Below, piece after piece: positions 1 to 15,500 of a stretch of 64,000 nt of DNA. Below the pieces are notes generated by a model, which ran no database searches, was not told the DNA's origin, and worked only from the letters and a program-made list of their open reading frames with translations. A program made the translations under genes and the position numbers. Source of the DNA: Mesostigma viride (lineage: Eukaryota > Streptophyta > Mesostigmatophyceae > Mesostigmatales > Mesostigmataceae); contig RPFO01000403.1 in NCBI GenBank assembly GCA_009746045.1, positions 98,124 through 162,123 on the forward strand, given 5' to 3'. Position 1 is the stretch's first letter; every line of letters begins with the position of its first letter.

Positions 1-523
1 ATGGCGCCCTGTTTCATCACAAACACAAAGTCGCACCTGGGTGGCGTGCGCCAGGAGGCGGCGCGGCGGGATGCCATGCATGTGGGACAAGTAAAGGGGG
101 CTTTACACATAGTTTGACATTGGGCTTCACATGCGGCTTCACAGACGAACAATGACACCTTGCTTGGAATTGTGCCTGAGGCCCAGGAAACAAGAGACTG
201 CGAAAGGCAGAATGAGAGGCTGTCATGTCAGGCTGGCTTTACAGAAAAAGCCAGTCGTCTTAGCAAAGGAAGATTTTTTGTTTGAACACTTTTAGTTGGC
301 GACAGGATGTCCTTACTTATTGTTCTGAACTGATGTCTATGGTCATTAATACAATTAGACTCCATATGCACCCGAATTCCTTATGTACCAGGCAGGGAGG
401 CAGGCTAGCAGGTGAGCAAGCGTGGCGAATGGCAGAAGGCAGCAATCACTTGGGCCCCCCGCCCCCTCCCTTACTCAAGGCACCTGGCCCTGCACTCGCT
501 CATGGCATCCCCCCCCCACTCAC
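1..523. other. Intron of the ABCC gene, no exon recognised
   Basis: On the minus strand this stretch follows the donor after the NBD1 H-loop exon. The residues expected next in the family were not found, so it is taken as intron running off the window. Confidence 0.5.
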
Positions 524-3500
524 TCGGGCAAGAACTGCAGCTGGTGCGTGACCAGCACCACCGTGCGGTCCGACAGGAAGCCCTTGATGCAGCGGGAGAA
601 GAGGTGCCGTGCGACAGCAGGGTCCACCTGGCAGCGCAGCAGGGGAGGGCAAGCACAGGCATCCGCAGGCAGCGCCCCCAGGGGAGGGCAAGCACAGGCA
701 TCCGCAGGCAGTGCCCCCAGGGGAGGGCAAGCAAAGGCATCCGCAGGCAGCGCCCCCACATTGAGGGAAAGCGAAGGCATCCACAGGCAGCGCCCCCACA
801 TTGAGGGAAAGCAAAGGCATACACAGGCAGTGCCCGCAGATCAGGTTGTTGCACCCGCGAGAAAGATAACGGTGTGTGCCCAGCATGTCATGGATGGTTG
901 CGGGTTAGCGATTCCCACCATATCTTTGACTACGCGTTATCATGCATTCATGAAAAGAAAGGAAAGCTAGTTCCAAGTGGTGGTGTCCTAGTGCACCCTC
1001 CCAGGGCCATAGCTCGAGGAACAAGCTTCGATGAACCATAGACAGGAGAGATCTCACAACGCCTGGCCAAAATGATACGACAGAGGGGGGCCTACACTTA
1101 CTGCCTGAGCCCATTGTCTTGCACACCACATATTTGAACCGAAAGCCAAGTGTGGGGGTCATGCCGCGATACTCACCGCGGAGAGCAAGATTAGACGCGC
1201 CGCGGGGGGGGCGGGTTCCTCCATACCTACACATGCCAGCGACAGCAGATCATCTTACACCCAAACTCACGACGAAGAGCTGGTCGTGTGACACGTCAAC
1301 CCACCGCAATAAGCATATGCTACGCAGTACTTCAAAGAACCTACCGCCGAGAGCGGGTCGTCGAGCAGCACGATGTCTGACTGGGCATACGCCGCGCGCG
1401 CAAGGGCCACGCGGGCCCGCTGCCCGCCACTGGCGCACGTCAAGCACATTCGGTGGAGAAGATTGCGTTGTGATGAAGGAGATTGAGCACAGGCGACGGA
1501 GCGACAGGGACAGCCAGACCAACGGGGTGGGAGATGAGTCAGAGACGCAAACAGCCAAAGGGACCATGGACATTGGACACTACACACTTTCCTGGTGACA
1601 TGCTTGCTCGCTAGGATGACAAGATGCTAACATGGGCGTGCATGGACTTATGTACTAGTAATACAGAAATATATGTAGTACATGGAAAACCTTCCTGTGC
1701 TCATTTCTTTGGATATAGCAGCATGAAATTTCTAGGTACCCAGACATTGCACGGTTGCAGAATGGGCCCGTCTTGCGAGAGATATCGCAGGCAAGAAGGG
1801 AGGCAGTGTGCGGCACGATGCTAATGACAAACCAGACGGGGCAAGCACCGCGTAACGTACCTCAGGTTGATGCCCCGCTCTCCGATCTCCGTGAAGTCTC
1901 CTTGCGGGAACTCCATCAAGTCTGGGATCAGCGCGGCCACCTCCACCGCCTGCCGCCATCATCATTATCAGGTAACGGGTGTCAGATTGGGTTTAATTGG
2001 GATTTGTGAAATAGATTTCGCTACAACAAGCCCGTGCATGGGAACTTAAAGACCCATGTCAACGGCAAGCCCAGCACGAGTGGCTCCTCAAGCCCGCTCA
2101 ACGCATGATGGAGCATGAAATGTAGGTAGGCCAGATCAAAACAAACAAACTTGGCTTAAACATGAACCGCGCCCACCTTGTGAACCACAGCCAACCTTAC
2201 TCCCCACATGCCACCTAGCATGCTTGCAAGCCGTAGGAAGGAAGAGCACGATTGCCTTCGGAAAGCACTACGGCTTCGCAAAACCGTAGTGCTGCGCTGC
2301 TGATGAGGTAGTACTGCGCTGCTGTGCTGCTGCGCTGCAAGGGAAGAACGTGTGAGCCTATGAGAGGAATGCCGCCATCCACCGCGCGACCTGTCAGGCA
2401 ATTTCTGTCCGCTTTGCTTGCTGGGGAAGCATTTAACTCGTGCCCGGATGAAAGTTAAAGGGGAAAAAAAATGCTAAACTTGTGTTGGCAGTATGCCATA
2501 GATGTAGTGAAACAACCGTAGCGAAACAACCCTAGTGAAACAACCGTAGTGAAACAACCGTAGTGAAACAACCGTAGTGAAACAACCCTAGCGAAACAAC
2601 CGTAGCGAAACAACCCTAGTGAAACAACCCTAGTGAAACAACCCTAGTGAAACAACCGTAGCGAAACAACCCTAGTGAAACAACCCTAGTGAAACAACCG
2701 TAGCGAAACAACCCTAGTGAAACAACCGTAGCGAAACAACCGTAGCGAAACAACCGTAGTGAAACAACCCTAGTGAAACAACCGTAGTGAAACAACCCTA
2801 GTGAAACAACCGTAGTGAAACAACCCTAGTGAAACAACCCTAGCGAAACAACCGTAGTGAAACAACCCTAGTGAAACAACCCTAGTGAAACAACCCTAGC
2901 GAAACAACCCTAGTGAAACAACCGTAGTGAAACAACCGTAGCGAAACAACCGTAGTGAAACAACCGTAGCGAAACAACCGTAGCGAAACAACCCTAGTGA
3001 AACAACCCTAGTGAAACAACCCTAGTGAAACAACCCTAGTGAAACAACCGTAGCGAAACAACCGTAGTGAAACAACCCTAGTGAAACAACCCTAGTGAAA
3101 CAACCGTAGTGAAACAACCGTAGCGAAACAGCCCTAGTGAAACAACCCTAGTGAAACAACCGTAGCGAAACAACCCTAGTGAAACAACCCTAGCGAAACA
3201 ACCCTAGTGAAACAACCCTAGTGAAACAACCGTAGCGAAACAACCCTAGTGAAACAACCGTAGCGAAACAACCGTAGCGAAACAACCCTAGTGAAACAAC
3301 CGTAGTGAAACAACCCTAGTGAAACAACCCTAGTGAAACAACCCTAGTGAAACAACCGTAGCGAAACAACCCTAGTGAAACAACCGTAGTGAAACAACCG
3401 TGGTGAAACAGACGTAGTGAAACAACCGTAGCGAAACAACTGTAGTGAAACAGCCGTAGTGAAACAACCGTAGTGAAACAACCCTAGTGAAACAACCGTA

Positions 3501-6500
3501 GCGAAACAACCCTAGTGAAACAACCGTAGCGAAACAACTGTAGTGAAACAGCCGTAGTGAAACAACCGTAGTGAAACAACCCTAGTGAAACAACCGTAGT
3601 GAAACAACCCTAGTGAAACAACTGTAGTGAAACAGCCGTAGTGAAACAACCGTAGTGAAACAACCGTAGCGAAACAACCCTAGTGAAACAACCCTAGTGA
3701 AACAACCGTAGCGAAACAACCCTAGTGAAACAACCCTAGCGAAACAACCCTAGTGAAACAACCCTAGTGAAACAACCGTAGCGAAACAACCCTAGTGAAA
3801 CAACCGTAGCGAAACAACCGTAGCGAAACAACCCTAGTGAAACAACCGTAGTGAAACAACCGTAGTGAAACAACCCTAGTGAAACAACCCTAGTGAAACA
3901 ACCGTAGCGAAACAACCCTAGTGAAACAACCGTAGTGAAACAACCGTGGTGAAACAGACGTAGCAAAACAACCCTAGTGAAACAACAGTTGTTACCCAGG
4001 GATTGGCCACCCACAGCATCCTGCCTGCATGACATCCCCGCAACGTCCTTAACTAATCTTTTCCGTTAAAGCTAAGGCTAAATCACAGGGTTACAATGCA
4101 CAGACGGACCGAGTTACAGGCAAGAATTTCCATACGAACGCAGCAGTAAATCTTTGCTTGTATAGTTTGCTTCCATTTTTGAAGGTCTTATCCGGGGAAC
4201 ACGGGGCAGATGGATTGTATGATGACGACACTGCTACCCATGCCGGTAACTGGTACTGAGGCGATTGCAGATTGCGACAGTTACATGCGCATGACTTGCC
4301 TGCGCATAACGGGATTCTTCAAACTCGGAGCCAAAGAGAATGTTGTCGCGCACCGTGCCTGCCCATATAGCAACCGACAAGTGCCAAGAGGCCAGCATAC
4401 GTGGGCATACAGGTGACAAGAGGCATCAAGTAAAACACGTGCCCAGGGTGGACCCATCTGATCTGGGGAAATAGGACGCGCCGTCTATGAGAAGACCCGC
4501 CTGTAATTTGCAGCACATGAGAGATGGCGCAGCACGAGCTGGAACGATGCAAGCTACCGCCAGCATAAGGCAACTGAGACAATTATATCCTCAAGACCCG
4601 AGTGACCAGCACCAGGACAGATGGCTAAGCAGGCATTCGAGAACGAGAGTGTGCATGAATGCACAACGCGGTGCGCTCACTAGCACAAACTTGAGTGCCG
4701 CAGGCACGGACAAGCATGCAGCAAACAGGCATCTAATCACCAAACACACGTCCCAAGCATTTAATAACCAAGACAGGCATCCCAGGAAACTAACCACCAA
4801 AACACACAAGACCAACAGTCATTGGATGGGGAACCCATCCCCATATATGGCCTGATCGAACCGTGTGGTTGAGCCTGCTCGAAGTTCGCGGCACCAGCCC
4901 CAATGCGCAACCCCAACTATCTGTGCCGCCGCTCATCCCAGGCTCAGCGCTTGAAGAGTTCCCAGGTGGTGGCACAGTAGGATCCGTGACGATACAGTGA
5001 CCCGACCAAATGGGATCATCTCAACGGTGGTAGGATCCGTGACGATACAATGACCCGACCAAATGGGATCATCTCAACGGTGGTAGGATCCGTGACGATA
5101 CAATGACCCGACCAAATGGGATCATCTCAACGGTGGTAGGATCCGTGACGATACAGTGACCCGACCAAATGGGATCATCTCAACGGTGGTAGGATCCGTG
5201 ACGATACAGTGACCCGACCAAATGGGATCATCTCAACGGTGGTAGGATCCGTGACGATACAATGACCCGACCAAATGGGATCATCTCAACGGTGGTAGGA
5301 TCCGTGACGATACAATGACCCGACCAAATGGGATCATCTCAACGGTGGTAGGATCCGTGACGATACAGTGACCCGACCAAATGGGTTCATCTCAACGGTG
5401 GTAGGATCCGTGACGATACAGTGACCCGACCAAATGGGATCATCTCAACGGTGGTAGGATCCGTGACGATACAATGACCCGACCAAATGGGATCATCTCA
5501 ACGGTGGTAGGATCCGTGACGATACAATGACCCGACCAAATGGGATCATCTCAACGGTGGTAGGATCCGTGACGATACAGTGACCCGACCAAATGGGATC
5601 ATCTCAACGGTGGTAGGATCCGTGACGATACAGTGACCCGACCAAATGGGTTCATCTCAACGGTGGTAGGATCCGTGACGATACAATGACCCGACCAAAT
5701 GGGATCATCTCAACGGTGGTAGGATCCGTGACGATACAATGACCCGACCAAATGGGATCATCTCAACGGTGGTAGGATCCGTGACGATACAATGACCCGA
5801 CCAAATGGGATCATCTCAACGGTGGTAGGATCCGTGACGATACAGTGACCCGACCAAATGGGATCATCTCAACGGTGGTAGGATCCGTGACGATACAATG
5901 ACCCGACCAAATGGGTTCATCTCAACGGTGGTAGGATCCCCACACACAGTCTCTCCTGCACTAGTAGAAAAAAGCATGTAACTCCCCAACTAGACCGCAT
6001 GAGGTGCCACCACAACGCGTCGCAGCACGCGTAAAGAGGGACGGCAAGCCACGTACCGGCCAGGATGAAGGGCTGAGGACGACCCAGGGGGCGGCCGCGT
6101 GTGTGCAATTGAGCCGGCGTGAAAGCGCAGCAGGGTGTGATAGGGGATGCGGCAAATGGTGGGCACCAGCCAAACACACAACATCAGCACAAGGCAAGTC
6201 ATCAAAACGATGAAGCACCAGCCAAACACACAACATCAGCACAAAGCAGATAGGTCATCCCGTTACATCCCATAACGCACGTTCGTGTCCCTGTGCGCCA
6301 CATTCTGCAGACGCCGCATGCCCCGACCCACGGGGCCCCACCGGGGCGCAGCCTAGAGGATGCCAAAACAGCAAGTTTCACGAGGTCGGACTCCAAAGCT
6401 CTGTGTGACGTGTGAAGTACCTGCTGGGGAATGTAGGACAGGCGCCCTCGCACGGACATGGTGCCTCGCTTCAGGTGCAGCTCCCCAAGCAGGGCACCCA

Positions 6501-9500
6501 GGAAGGACGATTTGCCGCACCCGACCTGCATGTACATGAGCATCCGCATGCGGTGAGGCATATGAACAGATGCTGTGAGCACGACACCTGTAAATGCACA
6601 CGTGCACACACCAATAAGGACCTCATGGGCCTCTCTGTACAGTGAACTGGTAGGCCGGATGTACCCACATACTAGGCATTCAACCAGGTTAAGTAAACCG
6701 TCATACAAAGAACCACCATTTGACCGCCCCCGTGTACTGAGCAACGGCACGCACTCATACAGGATACTGGGCGCGACATCTGACCCACGGCAGGCCTAAC
6801 CCACGACAAGGCCACCGCGTCTCGCCTTGCCGGAACTCGATGCCAGTACCAAAAGGGCTTGATCTGGTACATGGACCCGACCCAAGCCGCACCTCACCTT
6901 GCCCGTGACGGCCAGCAGCTGTCGGTCACGGATGTGGCACGTGATGCCCGTCAACTGGCAGTCCTTGTCGCCACCTGTCGCATCCACGTGGCGCCATGCA
7001 GGGCGCGATGCAGGGCGTGGGGCGGTGCCATGGATGATGCATATCAAGGTCACCCATCATTTTGAAGGCAGAGGACGGTGCCGTAAAGGGGGCATAACCA
7101 GGGCAATGAATAGGGGTGCACCAAGCAGAGCACAGACAAGAGGGGCGACTTTCAACGATTGCGAATGGGAGGGGGACGGAAAAGGGAGCGACCGACGAGC
7201 GGGGGGGTGCAACGAATAAAATGAGGGCGGTGAATGTTATGATAAAATGCGGCGATAATGCAACAGTGGCAGAAGAAAGGGTAATTCTAGCGCACGATGC
7301 ACTCACAGACCCCAGTGAAACCAGCCAAGGCATGCGTTCGGCCCCGAGTCAGCCCCCCCAGGACCCAGTAAAAACTAATACTGACTTTTCCATCTCTACA
7401 GGAGACCATTGACCTAGAGCAGGGCAAGGGTTAGTGTAGTCGTAAAATGGAAGCAGGAACGAGCCGCCAAGGAAAAGAGAACAGCAGTAGGGCTGGACAT
7501 GTTGCACATCGGCTGCCCCATGCCATAACCTGTCAAATGTCACCACCAGATGTCAGGTGTCAACTCTCTAAGGTTGGCTGTCAAATGGCAGCTGTCAAAT
7601 CAAATGTCAATCACCAAATGTCCACTGTCACCAAGGCTGCCAGCAGCGGTCACATCTCTTCTATCGATATACCACCAGAACAAAACATCCTTGCCCACAA
7701 ACAACGGCCTGATTGAAAACGAAAGCCACAAACATAGCAATACTCGACATCCCATCTCCTTTCCCACTAGCCGAGGACAGCACGCACCCTCCTCAGAACC
7801 CCAACTGAAGGAGGCATCCTTGACCTCCACACGCCGAAAGGGGACTGCCGCCACCCCGTTCTGATCCGACCCCTCAAGGCCCCCCTCCGGTCCCTGCACC
7901 GGCACCCCCACGTAGCCGTGCCCATTCGCCCCGGACGGCGCCACCGCCTCCTCCCGTGGGCCTGACCCATCTGCAAAAGATACGCCTCCCGCCACGGCTT
8001 TCCCGCTGCCTGCCCCGTCTTTGATCCCATTGGCCGATGAGAGAGGGTGGGCGGCTATCGCAGACGTTGACGGGGCTGACGCGGCACCACTGGGTCCTGC
8101 GGGTGGTTCTTCTAGTGCACTGTCGCTTGTAGAGGCGCCTGTGGTGGCTCTGGCTGGTTTTAGAGAGGAGTTGGCGTTGGGGTCCAAGGGGATGGGCTCG
8201 ATGCCGCGCTTGGAGGATCCTTTACGAGAGACCTCGAGGGAGCCCGCGCGAATACCGACAGCGAGGCCGTGGGAGTGGGTCTGAAGCGCGCCGTGGGCCT
8301 CCTCCAGCTGAGAGAAATGTCCATGAGAATACGTCAAATGGGAAATTAGCTTGAGTAACAAAGAGGAGGATATTGGACATTTTTAGAAACGTGGGAGTTT
8401 GACATGGAGATCTTTTATAACAGATGGGGGGGAGTCTTTAATCACAGGCAAGATACCGGTGACTAGGCATGATGTGAGGGATGGCCCGACATCAGCGATG
8501 AAGTTGTCATGTCGGCAGTGCAAATATACTGTCTGCGGTACAATATAGAAGTTAACCCTCAGCAGGGAGTTGCTGTGGCAGCGTGGGGGTGGCGTGCTCC
8601 ATGGAGAGAGGGGTTCACTGCAGCCAGGCAGCACCCCTGCATCCACCGCACGCAAAGGACTGCCTTGAAGCCAGTATACGGTGCTTACAAGTGATCTTCT
8701 AAAAAAGAAGTTGACCATACATCAGCAGAGCCAGCCCAGGTGTGGTAGCGAAACTGCAAATGAAGCTAAGGTTTTAAAGTACGTGTTTGCTACTGCGTCC
8801 ACCATGCGTGTGACGACGAGCTGTACCACAGGCAGCACAACGACTGCTATTGTTGTGCTGCCTACTAATGCCCACTAGTGCTTTTGGCAATGCCATGTGT
8901 GTGACTGCTGGCACTACCACATGCACATCACTAGTGGTATTACCATTCAAGTTGCGTGCCATTCGGGTGGGATATTAGGGGGGTAAGGGCGGCTCACCAG
9001 CAGGAACCGCTGCAGCCGCTGGCACGTGACATAGCACTCAGAGATCTTCTCCACGCCCAGGGGAAAGAAGGAGCCCATCCACAGGCGGGGCAGCTGCAAG
9101 CAGCAGGCAAGGAGCGTGCCAGGTAAGGAACGCAGGTAATTAAGGAGATGACGAGATATTGGCAGTAGAAATCACTACTAAGTTTGTTTTTATTATGGAT
9201 GTTGTTGAAGGCCGCAGCGATGGCTGTCAAAGGAGACCTGCATGGTGAAGGGGGATGCAGGTGGCATTTCCACGCGCACGCGGGCAAGCTGGTGATGCAC
9301 CGACATGACGACGCGTTGTGTTCCGTGGGCAGCCACTCAGTGGAGATCTTCGGCAATGGACGTAGCTCCCGAGCAACTTGCATCTTGTAGCTACGACGAT
9401 TGCAGCAACAGCAACGTCTCATGCGGCAAACACGAACGGGAGCCCAGGAACCCTGCCACGACGGCTCAGCGGTGGTACGCCCTCCCTACTTATGGCTAGC

Positions 9501-12500
9501 CGCAGTTTTGACTCCTGTGACTCTTGAGGCTCATGTGACTTAGTGTCCGTGCACGACTCCCTGTCACCATGAATGTGCACACTTCGTCAGTGGAGAATAC
9601 CGATGAATATCAAGAGGCTTTTACGAGGTACTCTAATGACTAATTACCAGTGGCCATGATGCATTTACGCTTTATTACTGTAAGAATGACCCTCATACAT
9701 GCCAAAAAAAAACCTCCGTTTTACCTCGTACAGTCAACGCATGCCCAAGGCCTAGCATAGATGTACGGTGCGGCGCCAGATTCTCAGCAGCGTCGGCCAG
9801 TATGTCGTAGGGATAGTACGAACTAAGCTAGTGACCGCGAATACCAACTATTTTCTACTTCAATAAGTACCTACTGTAACGACCCGCTACCCTCCCTGGA
9901 TATACAATTTGTGCATACTGCTACGTATGTACATTGATACAACTTCCTAAAGCTCGCGTACACGTAATAGAAAATTCCAAAAGTCTTTACACAATACTTA
10001 TGTGCACAACGATTTTTGGGAATTTCTGTTACATGTACATGCACAGTTATGTGTACATGCATCACGACCAATATGGAAAGGGCTCCATGCAACCTTTCCA
10101 CTGATATGAGTAATTAACTCATCGCAATCAATAAGTGCAGCGATTACATCTGTTATCCACCCTGCCGTGTCCTCCCCCAACTCACGTTGAAGAGCGCGAC
10201 CGCAAAGAAGACTTTGGCGGTGGTCAGCTCCTTGCCGATGCCGATCATGGTGGCAAACGTGACGAGGGAGACGAGCAGCTGCCCCACAAAGTAAAACGCC
10301 TCATTGAACGCACGCACCATGGCGGACTTCTCGACACTGGCACACGGCACAAGCCAAGGGGTCGAAAGAAGCATAAAGGTAAGCATACTCTAGCTATATT
10401 ATACACGACCGGCTTCTCGACACGGGCGCACGGCACGAAGAAAGGGAACAGAAGAAAACACGGACATATATTTTAACAGGGATTTGATAGGGACTTCACC
10501 GCGCTGGCGAAGGGAACAAACCACCTATGGAAAGGGAGATGGAGGGGGTTGTAGTTGATATAAAAAACTGCCGGTTTCCTCACAGAGGCGCACGGCAGAA
10601 GCCAAGGGGCCACGGCACACGGACAATGATGCCACTAGGGATTTGGGTGAGGATTTCTCCACGCTGGCATGTACTGTGGACCAAGGGCTTATCATGCACT
10701 GTGGAGCAAGGGCTTGGCACGCACTGTGGACCAAGGGCTTGGGAGGGACATAAAGATGCTCGTGCTCTAGATAATCTGAATCGACAATTTTTCACTGCAA
10801 GCGCCATGGACCCGGGGGAACCAGGACGACACGGGCAATCATAATTGTAGCTGTACTGCTAGCACTGTCTTCCTTGGGTAAACGGGAGGAAGGACGAGGG
10901 CTCAGGGAGCGATTGGGAGGGTACAAAGCAGGTGTCCATCACCGTTAATGGGCGGGCAAGGGAGTAAGATGCGGAGGCTGGGATGAGAGACGGCCGTAAG
11001 GCAGGAGGGGAAGATACAGGAAGAAGAAAAAAGCGGAAGATACAAAAATATGGGCAGATAGGGACAGATGAGATAAGATGACAGATGGGGCGGACTAAGG
11101 AGAGATTTAGGGGAATGAAATGGGCAACGGGGGGCTTAAAAGGCTCGAACAGTTCTGCTCATACAACTCTCCACCATACCCACAACCGCGTCCACATGCC
11201 ACCGCAACTTATGACACAGTAACAGCACAGATACCTCTGTAGTGCGATGCATAACACCCAGCTTGTCCCCGTCGACCTTTCATGCCACCCAGTGCCACTC
11301 CAATAGACTCACATGTGTATGTACAGCTAGCGCCAAGCAGCATCAGTTTTAGAAGTTTGGGGGAAAAACAACCAAAGAAAATCAGGCCTAAAAGTTACTA
11401 CGGAAAACTATCCCTCTGAAAACAGCGTCAGGCCTGAAAAAAAGCGTATGCAGCTACCATCACCCGTGCGGTGCCAGGTCTAAATATAGCACGTACTACT
11501 TGCGCTCGTTGTCACGAATCTTGGCAATAGACGCGGTGAAAGCGGGCTCCCACCCAAATATCTTGACGCCCAACATGCCTTGCAGGATCTGGAGAGGAGA
11601 GGGGAGAACGATTTAGCATGAGCGACACCACGATTTATGAGCATCAGACATAGCATCCGACGCATGGGATGTGCCGATGCATGGGCGCCATGGCCACCAG
11701 CTGTCAGGACAAACACTCACCATTTGGGGAATGTGTGTTAGCGCTACGCCGCAGGCCGTGCGTGGAGCGGAACAAAAGTCTAACTCTAGAATGCCGCGTA
11801 CCGAACACAACAGTCATCCGTCACACGGTAGGTCGTGTCGCAGTGCTTGCGCCAGCATGCCCGGTACCGAAAACAAAGAACCAACCTGCCATGTGGGCTA
11901 CCCGTCTCATCACAATAAGCCGGCCCGCCAACAGTCTCATGGTCTCACTAATACCAAGAAACCATATCCCGGCCCGCCAACAGTCTCATGGTCTCACTAA
12001 TACCAAGAAACCATATCCCGGCCCGCCAACAGTCTCATGGTCTCACTAATACCAAGAAACCATATCCCGGCCCGCCAACAGTCTCATGGTCTCACTAATA
12101 CCAAGAAACCATATCCCGGCCCGCCAACAGTCTCATGGTCTCACTAATACCAAGAAACCATATCCCGGCCCGCCAACCGTCTCATGGTCTCACTAATACC
12201 AAGAAACCACCTCCCCAACATGCCATGGTCTTATCGCAACAACTCAGCTCCCAACGAGTTTGTATTATCAAGAAGTAGAAACCCACCTCCCCGATGGTCC
12301 TATGATTGTATAAGCTATCCCCGATGGTCTTATCAACTTATAAGCTATCGCTAGCGCTCACCTCCCCAATCGTCTTCACACGTCTATCGGTGAACACGAC
12401 CACCTTTCGCCGGAACTTTGCGAAGCGCCGCCCGAAGAAACCCTGCGCAGGCACAACTCCGCATCAATGCCAACGTGTCAGCACGGCACTACTTACGACA

Positions 12501-15500
12501 CACATGTCACAAAAAAAAATTGCGACGAACTGGCAGCACTGTGGCATTGTTATGGCCCTGGACCTCCAGGGCTGCATCCAGCACCAGCCCTAGCACGCTC
12601 TCCAGAAACTTTAATCCAGAACATGATGACTTTAGCCAGGTCACTGCAAGCGACCTTAAAGGCCAAACATCCACGCGACATCCTGTCTTGTCTCATAGTA
12701 GTATCTCGGCAGCGGAACACCAAACTGCAAAAGGACTACCACCGATGTCTGCGTGCTTAAATACGTGGCACCCCCGCGCTACTGAAACCAGGCAAAGCCA
12801 CTTGGCTGCAGGTGACTGGGTGATGAGTCACAAGCCAGTTGGTCATCATTTGGCTGCAAAATAGTTAAGCAGACCACACACAAAAACAGCAGAAGGTCAT
12901 GCGGGGTACCTGCAGGGGCATGAGTGCGACGAGGCAGCAGGTCCCTGCCAGTGCCGGCTGCCAGCCCAACTGGGAGCCGACCAGCAGCGCCACCACCAGC
13001 AGCTCCAGGGGGGCCTGCCCAAGCATACGACAGGCGTGGGGAGAACGGCCAGGTGTGGGAGGGCATGTCACGAGGGCAGGCACATGGGCACGTCAAATGG
13101 ATCAAGTGTGTCACAACCATCAAGTGTCACATCGGTCAAGTGTGGCCGGGCGACCACTGGAAACAAGTCGCCCTCCAACTCTCATAGATAGACACTAAAC
13201 ACCGCAAAGTAGTCGACCGCGGCTTCCATGGAGGTTCAATGGTTTCGGGCATGTAATGTCCAGCAGAGAGCCCACGAGGTTCGCTGTCTTTGGCTGTAAA
13301 TGGACAAGACCAAAGGTACAGGATGCAGGATTGAGAATGACAACAACCACTAGCTAATCATCTTTACAGTGGGCCCTTCACCTGACGGGATGGCCAGGAC
13401 GGGCGAGAGGAGAAGACGATGGCTGATTCGACTGCACAGCCCACCCCCGCAACCAGCCCCTATCTCACGGGATGCTCGTGTAGACAGACGACGAATACAA
13501 CACACCTGATGAGTACAGCAGAGATGGCATGGGCATGGGCAAGCACGAATCCTGGCTGCCCTACCGCTGTCTGCCAACATGACTTGACCACCACCCACAC
13601 AGAGTGGACTCTGGACAGCCTTGCCGGCCATGGTAACCAATGAAAGTTACGTACCGCCGCTAACAGCCCACGCAAAAAAAGAGCCTGACTGACCAAGTTT
13701 AATTATGCATGTGAATAAAATACCCACCGCCCACACGAAGTGGAAGAAAAGGGGCCCCTCATCGAACCGCCGCACGTCGGTGGACACCAAGTTGACGCAC
13801 TGGCCGGATGTCGTGTTGGCCATGCCTGCGGCACTCAACCGCAGGAGCTTGCGGTGGACTGGGGGTGGGAGAGAGTGCCAAAAGGGGGGTTTCACATAGG
13901 GATTCACAGTTATTTAGTTACTGTTAGACGCTGATTCAGAAAGAAAACGTAGCATCACAGGCTTAGCCAAACCAGCTTGCAACGAACTGGGGGCATGGAT
14001 TGGCAAATGGGGCAAGTGGCCATTGGCAGACAACTAGTAACGTGGACAAGAAGTAATATGAACGACAGATAACTAGTGACGTGAACAAGAAGCAATACGA
14101 ACGACATGATGAGTAGAGCATGGCAATGTCGATTCATCATTGCACACGTGAGTCGGTTGGGAGAGAGGTCAGACGATCCCTGACAAGTGATGATGTGGCA
14201 AAGTGAAGCGTGACAGACTATGTCACAACAATTGCAGCCACATATCCTGCGACGTGTGAATTGGCCATGCAAGCCAGACACATGCCAAGGTACAGACGCT
14301 AGATCTATTAGTACATAGCTCACCTTCGGTCATGCAAGCCACGCGCGCCCGCATTCCGATCATCACTCCCGTGAAGAACAAGATGTGGTGCATCGCCGCA
14401 AAGCTGTAACAAGCCGTGACAAAGGGAAGCAACCAGCACACATGCTCCCATGAATAAAACAAAGTACAGCCAAAAAATTGAAGCGACTCCCCAATACTTG
14501 AGACAGGTTTGCGTGACACTCGTTCTGCTATCCGATATCATGGCGCCTGCTTGCACGGCCCTGCTGCCCGCACTCACATGCATGCTGACATCCACATATG
14601 CACGTACGCATACACATACGCATAGTTGTCTCACTTCACACATGTGCACCTACGCATACACATACGCATAGTTGTCTCACTTCACACATGTGCACAGACA
14701 CGCCGCGTCCCCCATGCCCGTTTCCTCTAACTAATTCACACACTTGCCTTTCGCACCAAGTCCTTCCAGCCATTCATCTTCCGAGGCTGACAGCCCTACC
14801 CTACCCCTTGACACACTTTTCTTGTGGAGCTTGACCACAGAACCTCAAGCATTCTAAAGTGCCCAGGTGGGGTAGAAAAAACATCGAGAAGGCCTCAGGA
14901 CTGCATGGAGGCCCAGTCTAACCAACATATATGCTAGCATGATAGCAGTACTAATATTCACAATAGTACACATATGCTAGCATGATAGTAGTACTAATAT
15001 TCACAATAGTACACATATGCTAGCATAATAGTAGTACTAATATTCAGAACAGTACACATATGCTAGCATTATAGTAGTACTAATATTCACAATAGTACAC
15101 ATCACACATTTCTCGTGCACACCCACCCGAGCGCGATGACCCCCATCAGCACCGCGTACACGTATCCCTTCCACGTCTCGTTTTCAGTCCCGTTGACGTA
15201 GTTGATCTGGGCACATGGACCATCAAAGGAAAGAAGAGATGTTGGTTTGCATGTGCAAGCGTGAGTGGACGTAGTTGATCTGGGCACACGGGCAGTTGAC
15301 AGACAATGTACAGAACTTTTGTGAGATGACGGGATGATCGGTTTGGGGGTAACGGGCCATTAGAGGCAGAGCGGTAATATTCGGTGCCATTGCAAGCATA
15401 AATTGACGCTGTAGTCGATCTGGGCCCACCGGCAGCCACTAGATCAGCAAAATTGCCGGCACAATGAAATTTAATGCAGTGGCTCGCTCCCCTTAGCCTT

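Noticed and set aside
3736-4035. Open frame through the 14-bp satellite (minus)
   Set aside because: It is a direct translation of the repeat, and the array lies in an ABCC intron.
4976-5938. Possible CRISPR-like array
   Set aside because: The 53-bp units abut without spacers, and the setting is a eukaryotic intron.
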